A stretch of 64,000 nucleotides of DNA, taken from the NCBI GenBank assembly GCA_947500845.1, contig CANMTP010000002.1, forward strand, positions 248,001-312,000, in the 5' to 3' direction. Every line of letters starts with the position of its first letter. Within the stretch, counting starts at the first letter, position 1. Below the pieces are notes generated by a model. The model was not told the origin of the DNA. It was given only the letters and a program-made list of their open reading frames with translations, and made no database searches. The stretch is from an uncultured Aquimarina sp. (GTDB lineage Bacteria; Bacteroidota; Bacteroidia; Flavobacteriales; Flavobacteriaceae). Shown here one piece after another: positions 26,177 through 35,961 of the stretch. The position numbers and the translations under genes were made by a program.

Positions 26177-28999
26177 ATGTCACAAAAACGTCTTTTTCTT
26201 CTGGATGCTTACGCCCTTATTTTTAGAGGATATTATGCGCTTATTAAAAATCCAAGAATCAATTCGAAGGGCCAGGACACCTCTGCTATCATGGGTTTTG
26301 TAAATTCTCTATTTGATGTCATTAAAAGAGAGAAACCAGATCATTTGGCTGTAGCTTTTGATAAAGAAGGAAGTAAAGATCGCCTAGAGATATTTCCAGA
26401 ATATAAAGCAAATCGTGATGAAACCCCTGAAGCGATTCGAATTGCAGTTCCTATCATTCAAGAAATTTTGAAAGCGATGCATATTCCGATCATAGAACGT
26501 GCTGGTGTCGAGGCAGATGATTTAATAGGAACTATTGCCAAACAGGCCGAAAAAGAAGGATATCAAACCTTTATGGTAACTCCAGATAAGGATTATGCAC
26601 AATTAGTTTCAGAAAATATATTTATGTACCGCCCTGCAAGAATGGGAAATGGGATTGAAATATGGGGAATCCCGGAAGTACAAAAAAGATTTGAAGTAGA
26701 AAGACCCGAGCAAGTGATTGATTATTTGGGAATGATGGGAGATGCTGTGGATAACATCCCGGGGCTACCGGGAGTAGGTGATAAAACTGCAAAAAAATTT
26801 ATTGCCGAATATGGTTCTATGGAAGGTTTGTTGGCTAACGTTGACAAGTTAAAAGGTAAAATGAAAGAAAAAGTTGAAGCTAATGCAGAATTAGGCCTTC
26901 TTTCAAAAAAATTAGCAACTATTATTGTCGATTGTGATGTTACTTTTAATGCCAATGATTATGAACTTTCTGAACCCGATGCGAAAAAGGTTCAAGAAAT
27001 ATTCGAAGAACTTGAGTTTAGAAGATTAAAAGATCAGTTTATCAAGATTTTTTCAGGAGAAGATACCAATACGACCCAGGTTACTAGCACTCCTACTGCC
27101 AAAAAACAAGCCCAACAAGCAGGAGCAGGTCAATTTTCTTTGTTTGGAGAAGATAGTAATATGGAGATTGATTCATATTCAAGTAAAAAAACCATAGAGA
27201 ATACTGAGCATTTCTATCAAAGTGTAGCACCCGGAATGGCCTTGAAGTTGTTCTTACAAAATCTTCTAAAACAAAAACATGTATGTTTTGATACAGAAAC
27301 TACAGGGCTAGATCCCTTGGTTGCTGAATTAGTAGGAATTGCCTTTTCTTGGGAAGCAACAAAAGGATTTTACATCCCTATTCCAGAAGATCGTAATGAG
27401 GCCCAGAAACTTATTGAGCAACTTCGACCATTCTTTGAAGCTGAAAACATTACAAAAATTGGTCAGAATCTAAAATACGACATTAAAGTATTGGCAAAAT
27501 ATAACATAGAAGTAAAAGGCAAACTATTCGATACCATGCTTGCTCATTATCTCATCAATCCTGATATGCGCCACAATATGGATGTACTTGCCGAGACGTA
27601 TCTTAACTATACACCAGTTTCGATTACAGAACTAATTGGTAAAAAAGGAAAAAACCAGCTTTCTTTTAGACAAGTACCTATAGATCAACAGACAGAATAT
27701 GCCGTGGAAGACGCTGATATTACTTTTCAATTAAAAGAGCATTTTGCACCTGAACTTAAGGAAGCCAAAACCGTTTCTTTATTCGAAGACATTGAAATCC
27801 CATTACTCAGAGTTTTGGCAGATATGGAAATTGAAGGGATTAATCTGGATAAAGAATTTCTTCAATCTCTTTCTCAAGAATTAGATGAAGATATAAAAAC
27901 ACTAGAAAGTAAAATTTATACAGAAGCCGGTGAAGAATTTAATATCGCTTCTCCAAAACAGCTCGGTGTGATCTTGTTTGAAAAAATGAAATTGGTAGAC
28001 AAGCCGAAAAAGACTAAGACCGGCCAATATTCTACTGCCGAAGACGTATTGTCCTACCTCGCCAAAGATCATGGCATCATTCAAAATATTCTGGATTATC
28101 GCGGTTTATCGAAATTGAAAAGCACGTATGTTGATGCATTACCAACTCAAGTAAATGAAGCTACAGGAAGGGTGCATACCGATTATATGCAAACCGTAGC
28201 AGCTACCGGAAGGTTAAGTTCTAATAATCCAAATTTACAGAACATTCCTATTAGAACCGAGCGAGGACGACAAGTGCGAAAAGCATTTATACCAAGAAAC
28301 AAAGAATACACTTTACTCGCTGCCGATTATTCGCAGATAGAACTTCGCATTATTGCAGCGTTGAGTGAAGAAGAAACGATGATCGAAGCCTTTAAAAATG
28401 GCGAAGATATTCACGCTTCTACCGCGGCAAAAGTTTTTAATGTTCCTATTGATAAAGTAAGCCGGGAGCAACGAAGTAACGCCAAAACGGTAAATTTTGG
28501 TATTATTTATGGAGTTTCAGCTTTTGGATTGAGTAATCAAACTACGCTGTCACGTAGCGAAGCCAAAGAATTAATTGACACCTATTATAAAACCTATCCC
28601 AAACTACGTAACTACATGAGTGAGCAAGTAGATTTTGCTCGCGAAAACGGATATGTTCAAACGGTACTGGGAAGACGTAGATATCTTAAAGACATCAACT
28701 CTGCAAATGCCGTAGTGCGCGGAGCAGCAGAGCGAAATGCCGTTAATGCTCCAATACAAGGCAGTGCTGCAGATATCATTAAAATAGCGATGATCAATAT
28801 TCATAGAAAACTGAAAGAAGGAAACTACAAAACAAAAATGCTGCTACAAGTACATGACGAATTGGTTTTTGATGTCTTCAAGACGGAACTCGAAGACATC
28901 AAAAAACTCATTAAAACAGAAATGGAAAATGCATATAAACTTAATGTACCCTTAGATGTAGATTTGGGGTTAGGTGATAATTGGTTGGAGGCGCATTAG
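26177..28999 (+). CDS. polA: DNA polymerase I with 5' and 3' exonuclease domains
   Basis: The 940-aa enzyme fills gaps and removes RNA primers. The 5' nuclease domain occupies about residues 1-290, with DAYALIFRGYYAL and the helix-hairpin-helix GLPGVGDKTA. A variable linker follows, then a 3'-5' exonuclease domain that keeps the catalytic FDTETTG (Asp372, Glu374), so proofreading should be active. The polymerase domain has DYSQIELR (Asp717), the O-helix region RSNAKTVNFGIIYG, and VHDELV (His893-Asp894). The stop overlaps the convergent KAP NTPase gene by four bases. Confidence 0.97.
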   Translation: MSQKRLFLLDAYALIFRGYYALIKNPRINSKGQDTSAIMGFVNSLFDVIKREKPDHLAVAFDKEGSKDRLEIFPEYKANRDETPEAIRIAVPIIQEILKAMHIPIIERAGVEADDLIGTIAKQAEKEGYQTFMVTPDKDYAQLVSENIFMYRPARMGNGIEIWGIPEVQKRFEVERPEQVIDYLGMMGDAVDNIPGLPGVGDKTAKKFIAEYGSMEGLLANVDKLKGKMKEKVEANAELGLLSKKLATIIVDCDVTFNANDYELSEPDAKKVQEIFEELEFRRLKDQFIKIFSGEDTNTTQVTSTPTAKKQAQQAGAGQFSLFGEDSNMEIDSYSSKKTIENTEHFYQSVAPGMALKLFLQNLLKQKHVCFDTETTGLDPLVAELVGIAFSWEATKGFYIPIPEDRNEAQKLIEQLRPFFEAENITKIGQNLKYDIKVLAKYNIEVKGKLFDTMLAHYLINPDMRHNMDVLAETYLNYTPVSITELIGKKGKNQLSFRQVPIDQQTEYAVEDADITFQLKEHFAPELKEAKTVSLFEDIEIPLLRVLADMEIEGINLDKEFLQSLSQELDEDIKTLESKIYTEAGEEFNIASPKQLGVILFEKMKLVDKPKKTKTGQYSTAEDVLSYLAKDHGIIQNILDYRGLSKLKSTYVDALPTQVNEATGRVHTDYMQTVAATGRLSSNNPNLQNIPIRTERGRQVRKAFIPRNKEYTLLAADYSQIELRIIAALSEEETMIEAFKNGEDIHASTAAKVFNVPIDKVSREQRSNAKTVNFGIIYGVSAFGLSNQTTLSRSEAKELIDTYYKTYPKLRNYMSEQVDFARENGYVQTVLGRRRYLKDINSANAVVRGAAERNAVNAPIQGSAADIIKIAMINIHRKLKEGNYKTKMLLQVHDELVFDVFKTELEDIKKLIKTEMENAYKLNVPLDVDLGLGDNWLEAH

Positions 29000-30468
29000 A
29001 GTAACTTCGAAATCATATTTTTAATTTGTAAAATCGATAATTCACTTAGCTCATTACATTCAGTTATTAATTTTTCATTTTTTAAAATGAAAATGAAAAA
29101 TGAAAAATCTATAGACGCTTGTTTACATATAATTTCATGAGCATTTCTTATATCCGCAATTGAAGAACAAGTTAATCTTCTAATGTTAATTGGACTAAAA
29201 CAAACATAGAATTTTCCTTTATGAATCATGTCATCCTCTTCCTGTAGGAGAATTTTCTTAATCTCTTTTAAGGGTAATGAAGAATAGGTCGGAGTAAAAA
29301 AATTCTCAATATTTGTAAATTCCTCAGAACTTGGGGAGATGTTTTGTATAGATAGTGCTTCTAAATAATTCCCTTTTTTATTTGAAAAATCAAAAATACT
29401 GTCAGATATACTTGGATAAAACTCCTCCAAAATAATAAAATAGAGAACTAAAATCGTTTCAAAAAAATTACTGTAACTATCTTGACGGACAAAAATGTTG
29501 GGAATATTTCCTACATATACCGTTTTATTTTGAGTATTCTTTATATTTTTTAATAAAAGATATTTATTTAAAACTTTTTTAATCCTCCTTGGATTATCAA
29601 ATTTAATTTCTTTGAAAAAATTGGTAATTGCATAATCCCAATTATCTTCTATTTCTTTTTGCCTAATACTTGAACTTGGAAAATAATTTCTAACCAATTT
29701 TAAAATTTCATTTTCACGAGGCATCGAAAAAGAGATATCGAAAATTTTTTCAAGATATTCATTGGCCTTTACAACTTCGCCGTATTTTGTTTTTACTGCT
29801 TCCTTAACCGCTTTTTTGTCAATCCCGCAGAAAAAAATCGTCTTTACCCCATAGGTAAAGAAAAGCTTAAGCGCTGATAATAAATTCAATACATTTTCTG
29901 GTTCACAACGATCTAAATCATCGATAAATATAATATTGTATTCTGGATTATCTCCTTTAGTAACGAATTCTTCCCATCTTAAAAATTCTGTCTTGAATTT
30001 TTCTTTTAATTGTAAAAAAGAATTCTCTTTTTCACTTTCTAGTGCTTCAACTATTTGTTTACCATCAATACTTAATCCCGGGATCGACAACTTAACGGAT
30101 TTGGTGAATCCTCTAAGTAATTTAGAGGCAATATCAACTATTTCTTCTGAGACCTCCTCGCGTGGAGGTTTCGTTTTATCAATCAAATATTCGAAAAGAG
30201 ACAATGATAAATTAGAATCATGTTCATGCTCCCATGCTTCAAAGAAAAAAGCATTAAAAGAATCTCCAAGTTCTTTTTCAAGATATTTCATCAATGTACT
30301 CTTTCCACTTCCCCATTCTCCATAGAGAACAAACATCTTTATTTCCGAAAGTTCATCTGTATTAGACTCTAGAAAAAATTTAATCAGATTTCCTTTATCA
30401 ATAATTCCAAGATAATCTGTTTCAGAAGTTAAATCTTCAATTGGTAAGTTTGGTAATAATTTTGACAT
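28996..30468 (-). CDS. KAP-family P-loop NTPase without membrane segments
   Basis: The 490-aa protein has a Walker A motif GEWGSGKST (50-58) and a Walker B FIDDLDRCEP (181-190), the double-Asp-plus-LDR form that marks KAP NTPases. The segment between them, where most KAP proteins carry membrane helices, is here about 120 hydrophilic residues and predicted soluble. KAP proteins include PifA of plasmid F, which excludes phage, and animal Kidins220. The gene is a single leftward unit, more AT-rich than polA, and overlaps polA tail to tail. A palindromic repeat lies in its upstream gap. A function in phage defence is possible but only inferred from the family. Confidence 0.85.
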   Translation of the reverse strand: MSKLLPNLPIEDLTSETDYLGIIDKGNLIKFFLESNTDELSEIKMFVLYGEWGSGKSTLMKYLEKELGDSFNAFFFEAWEHEHDSNLSLSLFEYLIDKTKPPREEVSEEIVDIASKLLRGFTKSVKLSIPGLSIDGKQIVEALESEKENSFLQLKEKFKTEFLRWEEFVTKGDNPEYNIIFIDDLDRCEPENVLNLLSALKLFFTYGVKTIFFCGIDKKAVKEAVKTKYGEVVKANEYLEKIFDISFSMPRENEILKLVRNYFPSSSIRQKEIEDNWDYAITNFFKEIKFDNPRRIKKVLNKYLLLKNIKNTQNKTVYVGNIPNIFVRQDSYSNFFETILVLYFIILEEFYPSISDSIFDFSNKKGNYLEALSIQNISPSSEEFTNIENFFTPTYSSLPLKEIKKILLQEEDDMIHKGKFYVCFSPINIRRLTCSSIADIRNAHEIICKQASIDFSFFIFILKNEKLITECNELSELSILQIKNMISKLL

Positions 30469-30536
30469 GAAAAGAGTTTCTTCTAAAATTAAATAAAAAC
30501 TATTTATGATTATACGTAATAATGTAATTCTTTAGT

Positions 30537-30618
30537 GTCATTCTGAATGTATGTCGGAATCTCATTTCGTTTATAAACAATCAGTTATAATGAGAACCTG
30601 AAACGAGTTCAGGTTGAC
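30537..30618. repeat. Palindromic intergenic repeat (REP/MITE-like)
   Basis: Two 29-base arms, 30537-30565 and 30590-30618, begin with GTCA and end with TGAC and are imperfect inverted copies (20 of 29 positions pair). Each arm also contains its own small hairpin: TTCTGA/TCGGAA, and AACCTGAA/TTCAGGTT. The CCTGAA-N5-TTCAGG core resembles a repeat that I recall as widespread between genes in Bacteroidota. Only this copy is visible in the window. Confidence 0.6.
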
Positions 30619-30730
30619 GATTATGGTATATGATATATTACGGATATTCAATAAACTATTTTTCAATTTAGATTGAAATCAAAACTTTATTGGAAATTAT
30701 TAACCAAAAACAAAGAATACCTGATATTTT

Positions 30731-31939
30731 TTAATTAATCTTATGCTTTTTCTCTATAACGTCCTTATAAAAATCATAATAATTCAAAAACGTAGGAATC
30801 ACAGGACCGTTAAAAGGGTTTGGGCCATTAAACAGAACGCACATAGCGATATTATTTTCGGGATCTACTACTAATTGGGTTTTATATTGATTTACATTCC
30901 CACCGTGATAAATAATTCTTCTTCCACGATAGTCCAATACTCGCCATCCCAAAGCATAATATGAATCGGTAACACCATCCCACAAATTAACATAAGTATC
31001 TTCGTCACTCGTACAAATCACAGGATTAAAAATATCTCCCAGACTTTGCCTAGAAATTATATCAGGACGATACCCTAATAATATTTTTAAGTACGCTCCC
31101 ATATCAGAAATTGAAGCATTGATTCCGCCAGCAGCTGCCACGTTGTAGTAATTCTCATGTAATCTATCCAGTCTATATTTTTCTGAATAGTGATTGTAAG
31201 AATGTGGTAAAGCAACATTATTATTGTTTTTGATAGCCTCATAAGTGCTTGAAGCAGTATTCATCCCAGCAGGATCAAAAACTCGTTCTTTGAGCAATGT
31301 ATCGAAAGATTTTTTAGTTTGATTTTCCATAATTTTTTCGATCACTGAAAAGATTGCGTTTTGATATTCGTAGTCTACTCCTTCTCTGGCAACCACACCT
31401 TTTCCTTTAAATCTCCTTATTATTTGATCTAGAGTTAATCCATTTTGTATCAATCTGGTATAGGTATATGGATATAATCCAGTAGTATGAGACAGTAGAT
31501 GATTTACCTTTAGTCTGCTGGCCTGATCACGATCTCTTAGATCAAATGACTTTATGGACTTCTTAACATTTTGATCCCATTTCAGCTCTTCATTATCAAC
31601 AAGGTTACCTGCGAGAACTGCAGTTACACCTTTTGACAAACTGGCTATTCTAAAAACGGTATGTACATCAACAGAATCTTGAGTATCTATTTTTTTGACA
31701 CCAAAACCCTTTTTGTAAATAATCGTAGAATCTTTAACGATTACTACTGCTGCTCCAGGACATTCTGAGACATTAAAATTAGTAGCAAAAAACTTTTCGT
31801 AATGCTCTAAAAAGAAGAATAACGAATCCTGTTCTGAAATGATAGGTGCTTCTTCTACAATGCTTACTTTTTCTTTTGGTTTTGAAGTATTACAAGACAT
31901 TAAGAAAATGCCAATACAACATGCGTAAAAATATTTCAT
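30731..31939 (-). CDS. Serine hydrolase lipoprotein (beta-lactamase/class C-like)
   Basis: The 402-aa protein has a lipoprotein signal ending in FLMSC (Cys16). It carries the three class C/esterase motifs: SLSK (Ser100, Lys103), YQN (192-194) and HGG near residue 344. These enzymes hydrolyse peptides, esters or cell-wall fragments in the periplasm; true beta-lactam resistance is not implied. It lies 69 bases after the end of the DUF5916 gene on the same strand, so co-transcription with it is possible. Confidence 0.88.
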   Translation of the reverse strand: MKYFYACCIGIFLMSCNTSKPKEKVSIVEEAPIISEQDSLFFFLEHYEKFFATNFNVSECPGAAVVIVKDSTIIYKKGFGVKKIDTQDSVDVHTVFRIASLSKGVTAVLAGNLVDNEELKWDQNVKKSIKSFDLRDRDQASRLKVNHLLSHTTGLYPYTYTRLIQNGLTLDQIIRRFKGKGVVAREGVDYEYQNAIFSVIEKIMENQTKKSFDTLLKERVFDPAGMNTASSTYEAIKNNNNVALPHSYNHYSEKYRLDRLHENYYNVAAAGGINASISDMGAYLKILLGYRPDIISRQSLGDIFNPVICTSDEDTYVNLWDGVTDSYYALGWRVLDYRGRRIIYHGGNVNQYKTQLVVDPENNIAMCVLFNGPNPFNGPVIPTFLNYYDFYKDVIEKKHKIN

Positions 31940-32008
31940 AGGACCACAAATCTAGGTAGTCGCAAAATACATTTAAAATATTAGTACATAAAAATCTTTT
32001 TTATAAAC

Positions 32009-34711
32009 TTATAATACAAATCGGTACGTAGCCTTAATTAAAAATGTATTTTCCGGTTGCTGATCTAAAATTTGATTATTCAAGCTTCGAAATAAATGAT
32101 CTCCAGGATCTCCACCACCTGTTACACCTTGCGACCAGACTAAGAATATCTCTGATCCCGGGATGTATTCCCATCGAAGCACTAAGTTAGACCGAAACTG
32201 CACAAAAGCAAAATCCGGATTGTCAATGGTATAGTCTGTAGTTCCGTTTCTGTCTTCATCGATCGAATACACATCATCTGCAAAAGAGATCTGCTCCTGA
32301 TCGTACAAAGTGACACGCTCAGCAAGATCTCTCGCAATAGGATTATTAACAAAATTAAAATCAGTATATCTACCTCTTGATATAAAAGGCTCACCGTAAT
32401 ACTGTATGGTAAGGTTAGGATTGATATTATAATTTATACGAATACTTGTACTTAATGTTTGTTGATCAATATTTGCTGTTATATATCTTGGGGTTCCATT
32501 AAAATCAGTTTCAGTTACATATTGAGTTTTGTTTGGGTTTAGCCTAAACTCTGGATTGAGCGAGATGCTCAAGGCATCAAAAGGCTGGTATCTTAATCTC
32601 ACCACATAACGTTGAAATGCAAAATTATTCTGCTGTGCCCAGGTGTTTACATGCCCTACAGTGAAATTGAATTTCTTTCGGTTATCCGAACCAAAAAACA
32701 GAAAGACAAAATTCTCATCAGAAAAACGCCATCTGGGGCCACCTTGCAAGAAGGTATTGGTAAAAATCCTTGGCTTATGTCCGAAGCCTACTTCTGTCCA
32801 CCAATTATTGGTATAATTGATATAACCATTCAATTCGTACTGGATACGATTATAATTTCCTTCAAAATCAAAAGTTGAAAATTGTTCAGCAAAAATATTT
32901 GCTCTTCTATAGAGCTTGGTGGGTTTCAGAAACAAATATCTAACATTTGCAAATTGTCGTATTTCGTCTGTTTGTCTCAAAAAACCAATATCATTAAGTT
33001 CTAATTCTGGAGAACGCCAAAAGACACCTGTAGTATATCTCCAGTTACCACCTCCAGATTTTCCACCTATGAATTTACCTCCGGTACCCGTAAGGGATGT
33101 TCTGTTGGGATCAACTCGCACATGATCGGCATCTGGTCGTTGAAAATTATGGGTAAGCTCTCTTTGCGTTTCTTCAATCGCCTCTTTTGAGCCTTCTACA
33201 TGACTAGCAATAAGATTTCCCTCAATATAGTATTTTCTATCCTTCCAGTTATGTCGAAAATCCAGACCTCCAGAGTATGCAGACTTTCTCAAATTATTTA
33301 AATTATTCTCTCTGGTACCTAAAAGCTCTGATGTTTCATCTGTATTTGGATCATCGCTGTCAATTTCAAAAGCATCTCCCAAATTACGCTTTGTAGCTGT
33401 AAAAATTCCTCCGATGTAGGTATTACGTTCATTGAAGTCCTTTTGGGCTCTTGCAACAAAGTAATTAGTAAGAGGTTCTACAATAGCCTCTCTTGTGTTT
33501 CCATTTTCATCTTCTATTTTAGCGATTTCCCTTTCGGTTATGCTCTCCAGAATCCCAAGAGACCATCCGTTTTTTGTTTTACCACTAAATTTGGCTGCTC
33601 CCAGGATAGTAGTATTATTAGGTCGATCAACAAATTCTCCATCCAATTGGTTTATTGAGCCTTGAGGGTTTCTACCGATTCTTCGCGAATAAAATACATT
33701 ATCCTGACCATTTGCAAACCGATAGTCAAATATATTCTTGTTCTCTACAAAAAATGGTCGTTGTTCTCGAAAGAAAATCTGAAAACCATCTAAAGCAATA
33801 GCTGCCGGATCGGCTTCTACCTGCCCAAAATCTGGATTTACTGTTAAGTCTAAAGTTAAATCATTGGTAATTCCTATTTTAGCATCTAACCCCCCATTCA
33901 ATTTAAATTCTTCTCCATCACGAAAAGGATTACCTTCTTCTTTGGGAAAGGTATCAAATTGTGTCACTGCAAAAGGCTGAATTTCTAATTGATGCTGTGG
34001 TTCAATATCGATTAGACCATGTAGTTCTCCAAATTCACTTACCCATCCTGGGGCATCTTGCGGAATACGCTGCCACACAGAGCGTTCTTCTTCCCTAAAA
34101 AATCTCCGGTTCACTTGAAGTCCCCATATCTGCTCCTTACTTTTACCAAATTTTAATTGACTTAAAGGGATTTTTATTTCAGCAGTCCAACCTTCTTCAT
34201 CAATATTAGTAGCGGTATACCAAATTGGGTTCCAACTACCATCCCAGTTATCACCATTTTGAGAAATAAATTCGTCTCCTTTTACCCCAGCAGCGGTAAT
34301 AGTAAAAGAAAATCCGGTTCGTTTATCATGATATGTATCCAAGTTAATCTCTACCCAGTCTCCAGCGAAGCCATCTCGTCTTGATAATCTCTTTTCAATC
34401 TTAGCAGGATCAGAATCGTAACATCGATAAGCTACGTAAAGATACTTTTGATCATATAGTATTTTAAATTTGGTTTGGTCACTGGGAGGAGTATTTTCAT
34501 CAGGTTCATTCTCTATAAAATCACTTGTCCAATCTACCAAATCCCAACTAGACTCATTTATAAGACCGTCTATTGTGGGTGCTTCTGACCCCTTAAGAGG
34601 TTTTGTAGTATAAATTCTTTTTTTAACAACTGTTGCAGTTTTAGTTGAATCTTGGGCATAAACAAATATTGGTACTAGAAAAAGTGCCAGATAAAGGCAT
34701 GAATACTTCAT
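32009..34711 (-). CDS. DUF5916 outer-membrane protein with N-terminal CBM9-like domain
   Basis: The 900-aa protein has a signal peptide (cleavage after YAQ). A family-9 carbohydrate-binding-like domain follows (about residues 38-230, with DGLINESSWD and GLQVNRRFFREEE), then the long DUF5916 region made of many amphipathic beta strands. The C-terminus alternates aromatic residues and ends in ATYRFVL, as outer-membrane barrels do. The protein is common in Bacteroidota and often has a peptidase or hydrolase neighbour, here the serine hydrolase. Its substrate is unknown. Confidence 0.85.
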   Translation of the reverse strand: MKYSCLYLALFLVPIFVYAQDSTKTATVVKKRIYTTKPLKGSEAPTIDGLINESSWDLVDWTSDFIENEPDENTPPSDQTKFKILYDQKYLYVAYRCYDSDPAKIEKRLSRRDGFAGDWVEINLDTYHDKRTGFSFTITAAGVKGDEFISQNGDNWDGSWNPIWYTATNIDEEGWTAEIKIPLSQLKFGKSKEQIWGLQVNRRFFREEERSVWQRIPQDAPGWVSEFGELHGLIDIEPQHQLEIQPFAVTQFDTFPKEEGNPFRDGEEFKLNGGLDAKIGITNDLTLDLTVNPDFGQVEADPAAIALDGFQIFFREQRPFFVENKNIFDYRFANGQDNVFYSRRIGRNPQGSINQLDGEFVDRPNNTTILGAAKFSGKTKNGWSLGILESITEREIAKIEDENGNTREAIVEPLTNYFVARAQKDFNERNTYIGGIFTATKRNLGDAFEIDSDDPNTDETSELLGTRENNLNNLRKSAYSGGLDFRHNWKDRKYYIEGNLIASHVEGSKEAIEETQRELTHNFQRPDADHVRVDPNRTSLTGTGGKFIGGKSGGGNWRYTTGVFWRSPELELNDIGFLRQTDEIRQFANVRYLFLKPTKLYRRANIFAEQFSTFDFEGNYNRIQYELNGYINYTNNWWTEVGFGHKPRIFTNTFLQGGPRWRFSDENFVFLFFGSDNRKKFNFTVGHVNTWAQQNNFAFQRYVVRLRYQPFDALSISLNPEFRLNPNKTQYVTETDFNGTPRYITANIDQQTLSTSIRINYNINPNLTIQYYGEPFISRGRYTDFNFVNNPIARDLAERVTLYDQEQISFADDVYSIDEDRNGTTDYTIDNPDFAFVQFRSNLVLRWEYIPGSEIFLVWSQGVTGGGDPGDHLFRSLNNQILDQQPENTFLIKATYRFVL

Positions 34712-34908
34712 GATGATTAGATGTTTGATGATTGATATACCTAAGATGATATAAATTACTATTGTTTGTCACACTTTTGATGGTTTTTTAGTAAAAAATT
34801 AACACCAAAGCCGTATTCTACTGTAAAAAATAAACAAATCAATATCATGTCTGGTGATGTCTCTGAAAACCAACGAATCCCACTTCAAAAATAATATCAA
34901 TTTGCGGT

Positions 34909-34938
34909 TTGCTATATAAATATATAATTGTACATTTG
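34909..34938 (+). promoter_or_regulatory. Promoter of rplM-rpsI
   Basis: TTG at 34909-34911 and TACATTTG at 34931-34938 are separated by exactly 19 bases, the Bacteroidota consensus TTG-N19-TAnnTTTG. Transcription should start near 34945. The short leader contains a small hairpin, CCTAT/ATAGG (34944-34958), which may contribute to ribosomal-protein feedback. Confidence 0.8.
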
Positions 34939-34991
34939 CACCCCCTATTTTATATAGGAAAAGGAATGTTTAATACGTAAAATTAATTAGT

Positions 34992-35447
34992 GTGGACACA
35001 TTAAGTTACAAAACAGTATCTGCCAATAAAGCCACCGTTTCTAAGGAATGGTTGCATGTAGATGCTGAAGGACAGACTTTAGGACGTCTTTCTTCTGTAG
35101 TAGCTATACTACTTAGAGGTAAGCACAAACCTAACTTTACCCCACACGTTGATTGCGGTGATAATGTAATCATTACCAACGCAGAGAAAATCAACTTAAC
35201 AGGAAAAAAGTGGACAGATAAATCGTATATCCGTCACACTGGATATCCTGGAGGGCAAAGAAGTCTTACTGCTCAGGAATTGTTTGAAAAAAACCCAGAG
35301 CGTTTAATCGAAAAAGCGGTAAAAGGAATGCTGCCTAAAAACAAATTAGGAGCAGTTTTATTCCGTAATTTAAAGGTTTATGCCGGAGCAGAACATAACC
35401 AAGATGCTCAAAAACCTAAAACTGTTAACTTAAAAGAATTTAAGTAA
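34992..35447 (+). CDS. rplM: 50S ribosomal protein L13
   Basis: L13 is an early assembly protein of the large subunit. The 151-aa sequence contains [22 protein letters not shown] and [19 protein letters not shown], typical of the family. The start is a GTG at 34992, because the encoded [15 protein letters not shown] matches the usual flavobacterial N-terminus and no ATG fits. Its stop overlaps the rpsI start (TAATG). Confidence 0.97.
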   Translation: MDTLSYKTVSANKATVSKEWLHVDAEGQTLGRLSSVVAILLRGKHKPNFTPHVDCGDNVIITNAEKINLTGKKWTDKSYIRHTGYPGGQRSLTAQELFEKNPERLIEKAVKGMLPKNKLGAVLFRNLKVYAGAEHNQDAQKPKTVNLKEFK

Positions 35448-35833
35448 TGGAAGTTATTCACAAGATTGGTCGTAGAAAAACGGCTGTAGCCAGAGTCTAT
35501 CTTAAAGATGGATCTGGAAAAATTACGGTTAATAAAAAGGACCTTAATGAGTATTTCACTACTGCTACTTTACAATACAAAGTAAATCAACCTCTTACTT
35601 TAACGAGTAATGAAGATAAATACGATGTAAACGTAAATGTATATGGTGGTGGAGTTACGGGTCAGGCTGAAGCTGTTCGATTGGCAATATCTAGAGCCAT
35701 GTGCGAGATAGATGCAGAAAACAGATTGATCCTTAAACCTGAAGGTTTATTGACCAGAGACCCAAGAATGGTAGAGCGTAAAAAATTCGGTCAGAAGAAA
35801 GCTCGTAAGAAGTTCCAGTTCTCTAAACGTTAA
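35447..35833 (+). CDS. rpsI: 30S ribosomal protein S9
   Basis: The 128-aa protein has the [16 protein letters not shown] start, [19 protein letters not shown] and the basic C-terminal tail ending FSKR, which reaches the P-site tRNA. It is translationally coupled to rplM by a one-base overlap. Confidence 0.97.
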   Translation: MEVIHKIGRRKTAVARVYLKDGSGKITVNKKDLNEYFTTATLQYKVNQPLTLTSNEDKYDVNVNVYGGGVTGQAEAVRLAISRAMCEIDAENRLILKPEGLLTRDPRMVERKKFGQKKARKKFQFSKR

Positions 35834-35881
35834 TTTATTAAAACAGTATTTGTTGTTACCTCTTTATGACAGAGGGTTAGT

Positions 35882-35934
35882 TTAGCATCTAAATGTTCAA
35901 GGCCGTACATAAGTAGCCACTTGAGCATTGCTAA
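35882..35934 (+). promoter_or_regulatory. Structured leader upstream of rpsB (putative S2 autoregulatory RNA)
   Basis: A long hairpin can form: TTAGC (35882-35886) pairs with GCTAA (35930-35934). After a five-base bulge, AATGTTCAAG (35892-35901) pairs with CTTGAGCATT (35920-35929), and inside lie GGC/GCC and TAC/GTA pairs capped by ATAA. It ends 27 bases before the rpsB ATG and has no U-run, so it is not a terminator. Ribosomal protein S2 is known to control its own mRNA in other bacteria. Confidence 0.6.
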
Positions 35935-35961
35935 TTCAACAGAACGTAAACTATTACAAAA

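Noticed and set aside
30731..31939. Antibiotic-resistance beta-lactamase
   Set aside because: The class C-like motifs are shared by many esterases and peptidases; the lipoprotein form and context give no support for a resistance role.
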